A stretch of 14,571 nt of DNA from DATLCI01 sp046714215 (GTDB lineage Bacteria; Acidobacteriota; Terriglobia; Terriglobales; Acidobacteriaceae), in NCBI GenBank assembly GCA_046714215.1, contig JBKKBM010000079.1, positions 1 to 14,571 of the forward strand, read 5' to 3'. Below the pieces are notes generated by a model. That model worked only from the letters and a program-made list of their open reading frames with translations, ran no database searches and was not told the DNA's origin. Each line of letters starts with the position of its first letter. Position 1 is the stretch's first letter. Positions 1 through 5,891 of this stretch are shown here, piece by piece. A program made the position numbers and the translations under genes.

Positions 1-646
1 AGAACGCCGCCGCAGACGCCAGTCCGTAGACCAGCACCTTCCAGCGGTCGTGGCGGTTCACCAGCGTGCCGCCGACAATGTTGTAGAAGGCGAATGATAT
101 TCCCGCGAGTTCCGCGGCGATCACTCCGCCCCAGTGCAGCTTGATGCCAATGATTTCTAAGTAGGGTGCCTCGCTGCGCGTCACTACCGCCCCGATGGCG
201 AGCACGCTGCCGACAAACGCGAGGAACACGGCGAGCAGGCGGACCGCGGTGGCTCGTTGCAATCCGCGGACGACCATGTAGAGCAGCACCCAGATGGGCG
301 CCACGTATTGCAGGATGATGGCGGTGGCCACGCTGGTCTTCTCGATGGCGTAGTAGTAGAAGAAATTGGAAGCGGCCAGGCCCAGCACGCCCAACAACCC
401 GCAGAGGATGAGGTCGCGCCGCGGCAGGCGCAGCCCTTGCTTGCCCTTCCAGAACAAGATGATGGGAAAAAGGATGAGGAGAGAAATGGTGGTGCGCGCT
501 TGCGCGAGGATGAGCGAATCGAGCGGTTTGGCGTCGCCCAGCAGTCCGGTAAAAGCCGCTTTACCCAGCGTGGCGGAGCCGCCCCAGAAAAGAGTGGCAG
601 CGGCGATCAGCAGATAACCACGGATGGGATGGCGTGCGTTCTGCAA
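1..646 (-). CDS. EamA/DMT-family permease (3' end cut by window edge)
   Basis: Inner-membrane transporter of the drug/metabolite superfamily; substrate not predictable. About 215 residues are visible from a TTG at 644-646, read down to base 1 with no stop, so roughly the last third is missing. Hydrophobic segments are visible around residues 10-30, 50-66, 79-100, 105-126, 135-155 and 172-192. The stretch YYYAIEKTSVATAIILQYVA (residues 97-116) followed by PIWVLLY is the classic EamA helix 3-4 signature. The start is uncertain: the frame is open back to a TAG near 697 but holds no ATG or GTG, so TTG at 646 is the only ordinary choice. It begins 34 nt after the selenoglutaredoxin stop and is on the same strand, so it is probably the last gene of the CDF-osmC-glutaredoxin unit. 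Family assignment is firm; role in that unit is inference. Confidence 0.85.
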   Translation of the reverse strand, partial: MQNARHPIRGYLLIAAATLFWGGSATLGKAAFTGLLGDAKPLDSLILAQARTTISLLILFPIILFWKGKQGLRLPRRDLILCGLLGVLGLAASNFFYYYAIEKTSVATAIILQYVAPIWVLLYMVVRGLQRATAVRLLAVFLAFVGSVLAIGAVVTRSEAPYLEIIGIKLHWGGVIAAELAGISFAFYNIVGGTLVNRHDRWKVLVYGLASAAAF

Positions 647-680
647 TCGCTTTCTGCAATCTCCGTTGTGGGGTTCGGCG

Positions 681-926
681 TCAGGCCAGCATTTTATCTA
701 ACCGCTCCGGGTCGAAGCCGATCATGACCTCACCATCCACGATGATAGTTGGCGTCGAGCGGCTCTGATACTTACCTACCAGTTCGCGGACGGCATCGCG
801 GTCGGTGGTGATGTCTTTGATCTCGAATTCAATCCCTCTCTCCGAGAGGTGGGCCTGGGCCCAGGCGCACGGCGGTCAACCGGGCTGGCTGAAGACGATG
901 ACTTGCTTCGCAGTCTTTTCGGTCAT
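681..926 (-). CDS. Glutaredoxin-like selenoprotein (in-frame UGA = Sec at residue 17)
   Basis: Small cytosolic thiol-disulfide oxidoreductase of 81 residues. Reading from ATG at 926, codon 17 is TGA (878-876); the frame then continues without interruption to a TGA stop at 683-681. The sequence before it is a beta strand ending VIVFSQPG; then comes U17-P-P-C20, where glutaredoxins have C-x-x-C, followed by a helix (AWAQAHLSERG). The C-terminal half has the cis-Pro motif STPTIIVDG (57-65) and the end GFDPERLDKML (70-80), as in NrdH/YruB-type glutaredoxins. AGGT sits just before the start with 4-5 nt spacing. The gene lies 63 nt after the OsmC stop. The UGA falls exactly on the nucleophilic Cys, and a SECIS-like fold follows it, which favours selenocysteine over a nonsense mutation. 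An ATG 12 nt upstream (938) is an alternative start. A TGC/TGT-to-TGA sequencing error cannot be excluded from one sequence. No selA, selB, selC or selD lies in the window. Confidence 0.83.
835..878 (-). promoter_or_regulatory. Candidate bacterial SECIS element after the Sec UGA
   Basis: The mRNA immediately downstream of the UGA (878-876) is rich in self-complementarity. Distal hairpin, plus-strand 835-849: CCUCUC-GGA-GAGAGG, a perfect 6-bp stem with a 3-nt loop starting GG, with the loop 33 nt after the UGA. Proximal hairpin, 849-870: a GUG/CAC base, a C-C mismatch, then the palindrome GCCUGGGCCCAGGC (853-866), with GG at the loop start about 15 nt after the UGA. Known bacterial SECIS elements sit within roughly 40 nt of the UGA and need a G at the start of a small apical loop for SelB binding. 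The distal hairpin fits that spacing well; the proximal one is slightly close. Which of the two is used, if either, cannot be decided by eye. Confidence 0.55.
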
Positions 927-961
927 AGAACCTCGCATACGCACATCTTTGCCGAGTGAAG

Positions 962-970
962 ATTATCGCA
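962..970 (-). promoter_or_regulatory. Possible extended -10 promoter for the selenoglutaredoxin
   Basis: On the minus strand the string TGCGATAAT matches TGnTATAAT with one mismatch. It lies in the 63-nt gap after the OsmC gene, about 36 nt before the glutaredoxin ATG. No good -35 box is visible 17 nt upstream. It could give independent expression of the glutaredoxin and permease genes, but it is a short match and may be chance. Confidence 0.22.
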
Positions 971-989
971 CCGTTCGTCCCTACGCGAC

Positions 990-1391
990 TTACAGGTATT
1001 CGATCACCGAGGTGATCTGCGCCGTCTTTTGCAACATCTGCGAGACAGAGCAATATTTTTCCTTCGACAGCCGCACCGCGTCTTCCATCGCCTTCTTAGA
1101 CACTTTGCCGCTCACGGAATAAATAAGTTTGATCTCTGTATAGACGGTCGGCGGCTCTTTTGCGCGCTCGGCCTCCGCGCGGACCTTCAGCCCGGTAAAG
1201 GCCTCCCGCTTTTTGGTCAGGATGCTGACCACGTCCGTCGCGGTGCAGGCGCACAGGCCGATCAGGACCAGTTCCATCGGCCCGGCAGCAGTGTTGCGCT
1301 TCCGGTCAGAATCCACCACCAGGGCGTGTCCGCTGGATGCGACCGCTAGGAACTGCTCTTCGTCTTTCCACTGGACGCTTGCTTCAACCAT
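990..1391 (-). CDS. OsmC family peroxiredoxin-like protein
   Basis: 133-residue OsmC/Ohr-superfamily protein, cytosolic, which normally reduces organic or inorganic hydroperoxides with a pair of cysteines. Visible signature: GPMELVLIGLCACTATD at 37-53. C49 aligns with the first catalytic Cys, and KYCSVS at 112-117 gives the second (C114). C47 is an extra cysteine two residues before the catalytic one. The length is normal for the short OsmC clade. ATG at 1391 is preceded by GAGGTAAGG, which overlaps the end of the CDF gene, so the two are translationally close (5-nt gap). The glutaredoxin follows 63 nt downstream, which suggests that the selenoprotein might re-reduce this enzyme; that link is inference from gene order only. 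Whether it is closer to Ohr, OsmC or the YhfA branch is not resolved. Confidence 0.92.
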   Translation of the reverse strand: MVEASVQWKDEEQFLAVASSGHALVVDSDRKRNTAAGPMELVLIGLCACTATDVVSILTKKREAFTGLKVRAEAERAKEPPTVYTEIKLIYSVSGKVSKKAMEDAVRLSKEKYCSVSQMLQKTAQITSVIEYL

Positions 1392-1396
1392 TAGCC

Positions 1397-2827
1397 TTAC
1401 CTCGTGTTATCCGTTTGCGGTTCCGTATGAATGAGCACCTTGAATAGTTCAGGCGCTGCCTGCTTGAAGCGAATCTCCAGCGACGTCGAAATGTCATGCA
1501 CCCGCGCCAAGGGAAGATCGTCGGCCATGGTCACGTGGCAAGAGAGATAGATCATGCCGCGAACTTTTTTCAACACCAACTCATGGATATCGATGATCTC
1601 GGGAAACTCCCGCACGATACCGCGCAGGTGTTTCACCAGGTCAGGATCGCGCATGATCTCGTTGCCCTTCTCCACCGTGTTGGGCTCGCTCTCGATGTGG
1701 GTGAGGATGGACGACACCTCGGGGATCTCCGACTTCATCTCCGCTTCCAGCCGGGTGACCACATCGTGCGCCTGCTTCAGGCTGAGGCTTTCGTCAAGTT
1801 CCAGGTGTTGCTCCACATGGATGCGTCCGCCCAGATCCTGCACGCTCACGTCGTGGACGCTGTAGTTATTGCTGGTGGCCACGCCACGAATACGATCGAA
1901 GATGTTCTCCGTGCCGGCAGCGCGCGGGATCGACCGCACCAGCACGTCGGCATGGGGCAGCACCCGCTGGACCGCGTCCGTGACCGTGCCGACCACTTGC
2001 TCAGCGCGCTGGAAAGTCACGCGGCGAGACATGGCGACGGACACGTCCGCAAAATACCGGTTGCCGGCGCGACGGATGCGTACGCGAACCACCTCAAGCA
2101 CGTCCGGCACCTGCGCAATCTCGTCCGTGATCTGCGCGCGAATGCCGGTGGGTGCCGCGTCAAGCAGCGCGTCGATGGTCTGCCGCGCCAGGCGCCAGCT
2201 TACGTGGATGATCACGCCCGCTACCAACAGCGCGGCGATGGGATCGGCCAGCCGGAGATACGGAAAATTCCAGCGGTCGCCGACCCACACCAACGCCAGG
2301 CCGACGACGACCACGCCACACGACCAGATATCGGTATGGAAGTGCAGCGCGTCGGCCTCGAGCGCCTGACTGTCATACTTCACCGCCACGCGCTTCAACC
2401 GACTGGAGCGCCAGTAGTCCAGCGCCATCGACAGGATGAGCACGGCGAACGCCGATGCCGTGGGCTCGATATGGAAGGAGCCCGTCATCAACCGGCGCAC
2501 CGCCTCCCACACGATCCATACGCAGGTGACCAGCAACAGCCCGGTCTCGAGGAACGCGGAAAAGTTCTCTACCTTTCCGTGGCCGTACTGATGGTCGGCG
2601 TCTGCCGGACGGTCCGAGACGCGCACCGAAAAGTAGGTGATCAGCGCGGCCAGAAAATCCAGGCCAGAGTGCGCCGCCTCGGAGAGGATGCCCAAGCTGC
2701 CCGTGCTGAAACCCACCAATAGTTTCAGTCCGGTGATGACCACGGCCACGTAGACGGAGTTCAGCGCGACGCCGCGCTTCTCCATCTGCACGGACTGCAG
2801 TTCGGTCAGGCTGTCCGGGGTGGCCAT
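1397..2827 (-). CDS. Cation diffusion facilitator (CDF) metal transporter with extended C-terminus
   Basis: 476-residue inner-membrane divalent-cation/proton antiporter that exports Zn, Fe, Co or similar metals from the cytosol. The N-terminal half (about residues 22-212) has the six-helix CDF core. The helix-2 metal site is H53-S-G-L-D57 within SLGILSEAAHSGLD; a YGHGKVE motif is at 81-87; the helix-5 site is H162-F-H-T-D166. CDF proteins are usually about 300 residues with one cytosolic dimerisation domain. Here about 260 residues follow helix 6 and look like three successive ferredoxin-like ZT_dimer-type units (about 226-300, 306-380, 393-470); the last two end in the similar phrases ILTHIESEP and VLIHTEPQT. 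ATG at 2827 has a GGAG only 2 nt away and a GATAAT 6 nt upstream, so a leaderless transcript is possible. It heads the minus-strand unit with the OsmC gene. Metal specificity is not predicted. Confidence 0.94.
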   Translation of the reverse strand: MATPDSLTELQSVQMEKRGVALNSVYVAVVITGLKLLVGFSTGSLGILSEAAHSGLDFLAALITYFSVRVSDRPADADHQYGHGKVENFSAFLETGLLLVTCVWIVWEAVRRLMTGSFHIEPTASAFAVLILSMALDYWRSSRLKRVAVKYDSQALEADALHFHTDIWSCGVVVVGLALVWVGDRWNFPYLRLADPIAALLVAGVIIHVSWRLARQTIDALLDAAPTGIRAQITDEIAQVPDVLEVVRVRIRRAGNRYFADVSVAMSRRVTFQRAEQVVGTVTDAVQRVLPHADVLVRSIPRAAGTENIFDRIRGVATSNNYSVHDVSVQDLGGRIHVEQHLELDESLSLKQAHDVVTRLEAEMKSEIPEVSSILTHIESEPNTVEKGNEIMRDPDLVKHLRGIVREFPEIIDIHELVLKKVRGMIYLSCHVTMADDLPLARVHDISTSLEIRFKQAAPELFKVLIHTEPQTDNTR

Positions 2828-2963
2828 GACTCCATTATCACCGATGGCCCGGTTCCCGCGACGAAGATGCCGGACTATGCTAGGATTTTCGCATCTCCCT
2901 GAGCGCCTGCGCCGACCTGGGCGGGGCCGCTGACATCATTCCAAATGAAAGCGAGTTTTATTC

Positions 2964-4019
2964 GTGAAGATCAGTCAACCTTTCGTTCTGCTCGCCCTCT
3001 CTGCGGTGGTTGCAGCCCAAACGGCTACGCCGCAAAAAACGCAAAAAGCCCAGACACCAGCCAAGACGACGGCGCCTGCGCCGAAGACGACGAAACCGGC
3101 GACCCAACCCGCGACGCCCGCCACACAGTCCAAACCCGCTACGCCAGCGGCTGAGCCGACGCCAGAAACTGCCGTGATCACCATCAACGGCGTCTGCCCC
3201 GCGGCTACGCCGGCGGAGAGCTGCAAGCGCACCATCGCGCGCGCGGAATTTGATCGCGTGATCGCGACAGTGAATCCTGAACTGCCGATGGAAGACCGCC
3301 GGCGGCTGGCGGCGCAGTATGTCCAGTTGGTCACGCTGGCCAATGAAGCGGAAAAACAGGGCTTGGACAAAGAGCCCGCCTTCGCGGAACGCATGCGCCT
3401 GGAACGCCTGCGGGTGCTCGCGCAATCCGCGCAGCTCAAATTGCAGGACGGCTCCAAACCTTCCGAGCAGGAAGTCGAAAACTTTTACGCGGACAACAGC
3501 GTTCGCTTCGAAGAATTCTCGCTGCGGCGCATCGTAGTCCCTAAGACGATCGGCGGCGACGCCAAGGTCGAAGAGACCAAGGTGCTGGCGGAGAAGATCC
3601 GCACGCGGGCGGCTGCCGGCGAAGATGCGGACAAGCTGGAAGCGGAAGTCTATGCCACGGCCAAGATGCCGGGCGCACCTCCGGCCACCAGCCTGGGATG
3701 GAAGCGTCGCGGCGCCATGGATCCGCGCCACGAACCGCAGATCGTTGCGCTGAAGGCCGGCCAGCTCTCTACCGTGATCGAAGACGCGCAGAGCTACTAC
3801 ATCTATAAGGTGGACGCGAAGCGCATCATTCCGCTGGCCACGGTGAAAGACGACATCGAGCGCGGACTCGCCGGCCAGAGCACGGAGAACAAGGTGCGCG
3901 CGCTGCTGGGCAACATTCGGGTGGACATGAATGAAGCGTACTTTGGTCCGCCCCCAGGTCCGCCACCGGCTCCGCCGCAAGCGCAGCAACCGCCGCCCGC
4001 GGCTCAGCCAAAACCGTAG
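2964..4019 (+). CDS. Secreted PpiC/SurA-like peptidyl-prolyl cis-trans isomerase
   Basis: 351 residues, probably a periplasmic folding factor for exported proteins. The start is GTG at 2964; an in-frame TGA at 2946-2948 rules out a longer form. Residues 1-19 look like a Sec signal peptide (MK, then a hydrophobic run ending VVAAQ). Residues 20-69 are a low-complexity Thr/Pro/Ala/Lys spacer. A folded region follows: a SurA-N-like helical part (about 90-165, including a Cys pair at 78 and 87 around ATPAES), then a parvulin-like domain about 168-285 (SEQEVENFYADNSVRFEEF, a conserved-looking SLGWKRRGAMDP and LKAGQLSTVIEDAQSYYIYKV). The C-terminus is Pro/Gln-rich (328-351). The epimerase gene begins 4 nt after the stop, so the two are co-transcribed. 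The parvulin fold is recognised by pattern and is divergent; it could be chaperone-only. Confidence 0.82.
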   Translation: MKISQPFVLLALSAVVAAQTATPQKTQKAQTPAKTTAPAPKTTKPATQPATPATQSKPATPAAEPTPETAVITINGVCPAATPAESCKRTIARAEFDRVIATVNPELPMEDRRRLAAQYVQLVTLANEAEKQGLDKEPAFAERMRLERLRVLAQSAQLKLQDGSKPSEQEVENFYADNSVRFEEFSLRRIVVPKTIGGDAKVEETKVLAEKIRTRAAAGEDADKLEAEVYATAKMPGAPPATSLGWKRRGAMDPRHEPQIVALKAGQLSTVIEDAQSYYIYKVDAKRIIPLATVKDDIERGLAGQSTENKVRALLGNIRVDMNEAYFGPPPGPPPAPPQAQQPPPAAQPKP

Positions 4020-4023
4020 CGCA

Positions 4024-5127
4024 ATGGCGGAAGCGAAGCCAACCATCGTAGTGACGGGAGCCGCTGGCAATCTAGGCCAGCGGCTTCTGCCGCTTCTCGG
4101 CGGCTTTCGGGTGATCGGTATCGACTTCCGTCCGCCCCTTGACCTGAGTGCCTTCGCCACCTTCGCGGAACTTGACCTCGGCCGGGAATCGGCTTGCGAT
4201 CGCCTCATCGAGCTTCTGCGCGAGCAAAACGCGGTCGCCGTCGTCCATCTTGCCTTCGTCATCGACCCTTTGCAGACCGGCGTGCTTGACCCCGACCGCA
4301 TGTGGCAGATCAACGTGGCGGGCACTTCGCGAGTGATGGAAGCGATTGCCGTCGTGAATCGCACCGGCGGCGCGGTCCGTCAGTTCATCTTTCCCAGCAG
4401 CGTCTCCGCTTACGGACCGGAGACGCCCGGGCTGGTGAATGAAGACTATCCACTGCAGGCGCACACGCTGCCTTACGCGGTGCACAAAAAGGAATCAGAC
4501 CTGGTCGCGCAAGCGCGCGCTGCGGCCCTGGGCGATTGCAGCACTTATATCCTGCGTCCGCACATCTTCGCCGGCGCTTCTATGCAGAATTATTTAGTGG
4601 GCGCATTGCGGGGCACGCCCACCGGAAAAGGCAGACTCGCGGCTTCGCTCCGCGGCCGGAGCCGGCGTCTGCCTATGTTGCTGCCCTTCGGCGATGCCTA
4701 CCCCGGCAAGCGCTTTCAGTTCGTCCACGTGGACGACATGGCCCGCCTCGTCGCTTACATCCTGCAGCGGGTGCCCGCGAAGGCCGCAACCCATGTGCTC
4801 AATGTTGCCGGTCGCGGTGATGCGCTCACCATCGCCCGCTGTGCTGAGATCGGCAACACAAAGATCCTGCGCCTGCCTTCGCAGGCGTTGTGTAGATTTG
4901 CATTGAAGATGATCTGGGGGCTCGGCATCTCCGGCGTGCCGGCGGACGCACTGCCTTACATCGTCGGTTCCTACACCATGGACACCACGCGCCTGAAGGA
5001 CTTTCTGGGCCGCGATTACGAGCAGGTCATCCAGTTCACCATCGAAGACGCTTTGCGCGATAGCTTTCAGCCCGCTGCCGCCGCGGTCGAGCGCTCCGGA
5101 GAGAGCAGCCTGGGCCAGCCTGCCTAG
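4024..5127 (+). CDS. NAD(P)-dependent epimerase/dehydratase (extended SDR)
   Basis: 367-residue cytosolic oxidoreductase of the extended short-chain dehydrogenase family, the group that includes UDP-glucose 4-epimerase and related sugar-nucleotide enzymes. It has the Rossmann motif TGAAGNLGQRL (11-21), an acidic residue after beta-2 (D34), a Ser in PSSVSAYG (124-131), the catalytic Y151-x-x-x-K155 in YAVHKKESD, and FQFVHVDDMA (231-240), typical of extended SDRs. The frame is open further upstream inside the preceding gene, but the ATG at 4024, 4 nt after that gene's stop, starts right at the Rossmann strand; no strong SD is visible. Residues about 203-218 are an Arg-rich insert encoded by a long palindrome (see the repeat at 4630-4673). 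The substrate is unknown; the pairing with a secreted foldase gives no clear pathway. The stop overlaps the ubiE stop on the other strand. Confidence 0.9.
   Translation: MAEAKPTIVVTGAAGNLGQRLLPLLGGFRVIGIDFRPPLDLSAFATFAELDLGRESACDRLIELLREQNAVAVVHLAFVIDPLQTGVLDPDRMWQINVAGTSRVMEAIAVVNRTGGAVRQFIFPSSVSAYGPETPGLVNEDYPLQAHTLPYAVHKKESDLVAQARAAALGDCSTYILRPHIFAGASMQNYLVGALRGTPTGKGRLAASLRGRSRRLPMLLPFGDAYPGKRFQFVHVDDMARLVAYILQRVPAKAATHVLNVAGRGDALTIARCAEIGNTKILRLPSQALCRFALKMIWGLGISGVPADALPYIVGSYTMDTTRLKDFLGRDYEQVIQFTIEDALRDSFQPAAAAVERSGESSLGQPA
4630..4673. repeat. REP-like palindrome inside the epimerase gene
   Basis: Outer arms GGCAGAC (4630-4636) and GTCTGCC (4667-4673) pair perfectly. Inside them GGCTTCG (4641-4647) pairs with CGGAGCC (4657-4663, one G-T wobble), leaving a loop of about 9 nt; together this is about 16 base pairs over 44 nt. 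It codes for an Arg/Leu-rich stretch, residues 203-218, between two conserved parts of the SDR fold. Such structure is unusual inside a gene and resembles an extragenic palindromic element that has landed in frame. GC-rich coding sequence can give weak hairpins by chance, so this needs a genome-wide comparison. Confidence 0.5.
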
Positions 5128-5891
5128 TTTTTCTTTCCCTTGTAGAGGCCGGCGATGCCGAAGTTGTAGGGCGTCCAACTCACTTCCGTGAATCCGGCCT
5201 CGCGCATCTGCTCCAGCATCGCCGGCGGCGCAGGAAATTTTTCTACTGAAGCAGGTAGATATTCGTAGGGGCCGCGCACACCGGAGATCATCGTCCCGAT
5301 GGCGGGCAGCACTTTGCGGAAGTACAACGCATAAACCTTCCCGAGCAAGCCGCCCGGCTCGCTGAAATCGAGGATGCCCATCTCGCCCCCCGGGGCCAGC
5401 ACGCGATGGATCTCGCGCAGTCCGGACTGATAGTTGGCCAGATTACGAAAGCCAAATGCGGAGACGACCAGATCGAAGCGTGCGTTAGTAAAGGGCAGCC
5501 TCAGCGCATCAGCTTCGAGGGCGACGATGCCTTTGCCGGCAAACTTCTGCGCGCCGCGCTTCAGCATCTGGTGGGCAAAATCGGCGGCGAGGTAGGGAGC
5601 CGCGTTTTTCGGGGCGCGTCCGCGTAACGCCAGCGTCATATCGCCGGTACCACAACAGAGGTCGAGCACATGCGCGTCCGCACGCTTCAGGATGTGATCA
5701 AAGCGCCGCGCCGTGCGCCACCACCAGAAGCGGTCCACGTTGGCGGAGAGCACGTGATTCAGCAAGTCGTAACGCGGCGCGATCTCGTCGAACATCTGGC
5801 GCACTGCTTGCGCCGCCTGGCGCTCGTCGGCCGCGCCCCGGGGCTCGGCCCCCGCGGCCTGATGCTTGAGAGTCTCAGACGTCTTAAACAT
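5124..5891 (-). CDS. ubiE: Demethylmenaquinone/2-polyprenyl-6-methoxyphenol methyltransferase
   Basis: 255-residue SAM-dependent C-methyltransferase acting at the membrane-associated end of quinone synthesis; in a menaquinone user it is MenG (demethylmenaquinone to menaquinone). Visible: signature 1 YDLLNHVLSANVDRFWW (41-57), SAM motif I LDLCCGTGD (76-84), a post-I acidic residue (AADF, 102-105), SAFGFRNL (144-151), and signature 2 HRVLAPGGEMGILDFSEP (162-179). The start at 5891 is chosen because GGAGG lies 5 nt upstream; a longer frame to 5918 would bury this site. Its first codons overlap the end of aroB by 8 nt, indicating coupled translation. About 30 residues precede the usual family start, encoded partly by a GC-rich palindrome (5829-5859). 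Its tail overlaps the convergent epimerase by 4 nt. Confidence 0.95.
   Translation of the reverse strand: MFKTSETLKHQAAGAEPRGAADERQAAQAVRQMFDEIAPRYDLLNHVLSANVDRFWWWRTARRFDHILKRADAHVLDLCCGTGDMTLALRGRAPKNAAPYLAADFAHQMLKRGAQKFAGKGIVALEADALRLPFTNARFDLVVSAFGFRNLANYQSGLREIHRVLAPGGEMGILDFSEPGGLLGKVYALYFRKVLPAIGTMISGVRGPYEYLPASVEKFPAPPAMLEQMREAGFTEVSWTPYNFGIAGLYKGKKN

Noticed and set aside
257..727. Plus-strand open frame over the left-edge permease
   Set aside because: The opposite strand encodes textbook EamA helices; this frame is low-complexity Gly/Asp/Gln with no hydrophobic pattern.
876..878. TGA read as a nonsense mutation making the glutaredoxin a pseudogene
   Set aside because: No other damage in the frame, the position is exactly the redox Cys, and GG-loop hairpins follow; Sec is the better reading, though a sequencing error stays possible.
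1496..2722. Long plus-strand open frame antisense to the CDF transporter
   Set aside because: 408 codons but His/Arg/Gln-rich with no domain; it mirrors a clear transporter gene and is typical of GC-rich antisense frames.
2958..4364. Long minus-strand open frame antisense to the foldase and epimerase
   Set aside because: Spans two real genes, is Arg/Ser-rich with no recognisable motif, and the sense frames carry clear family signatures.
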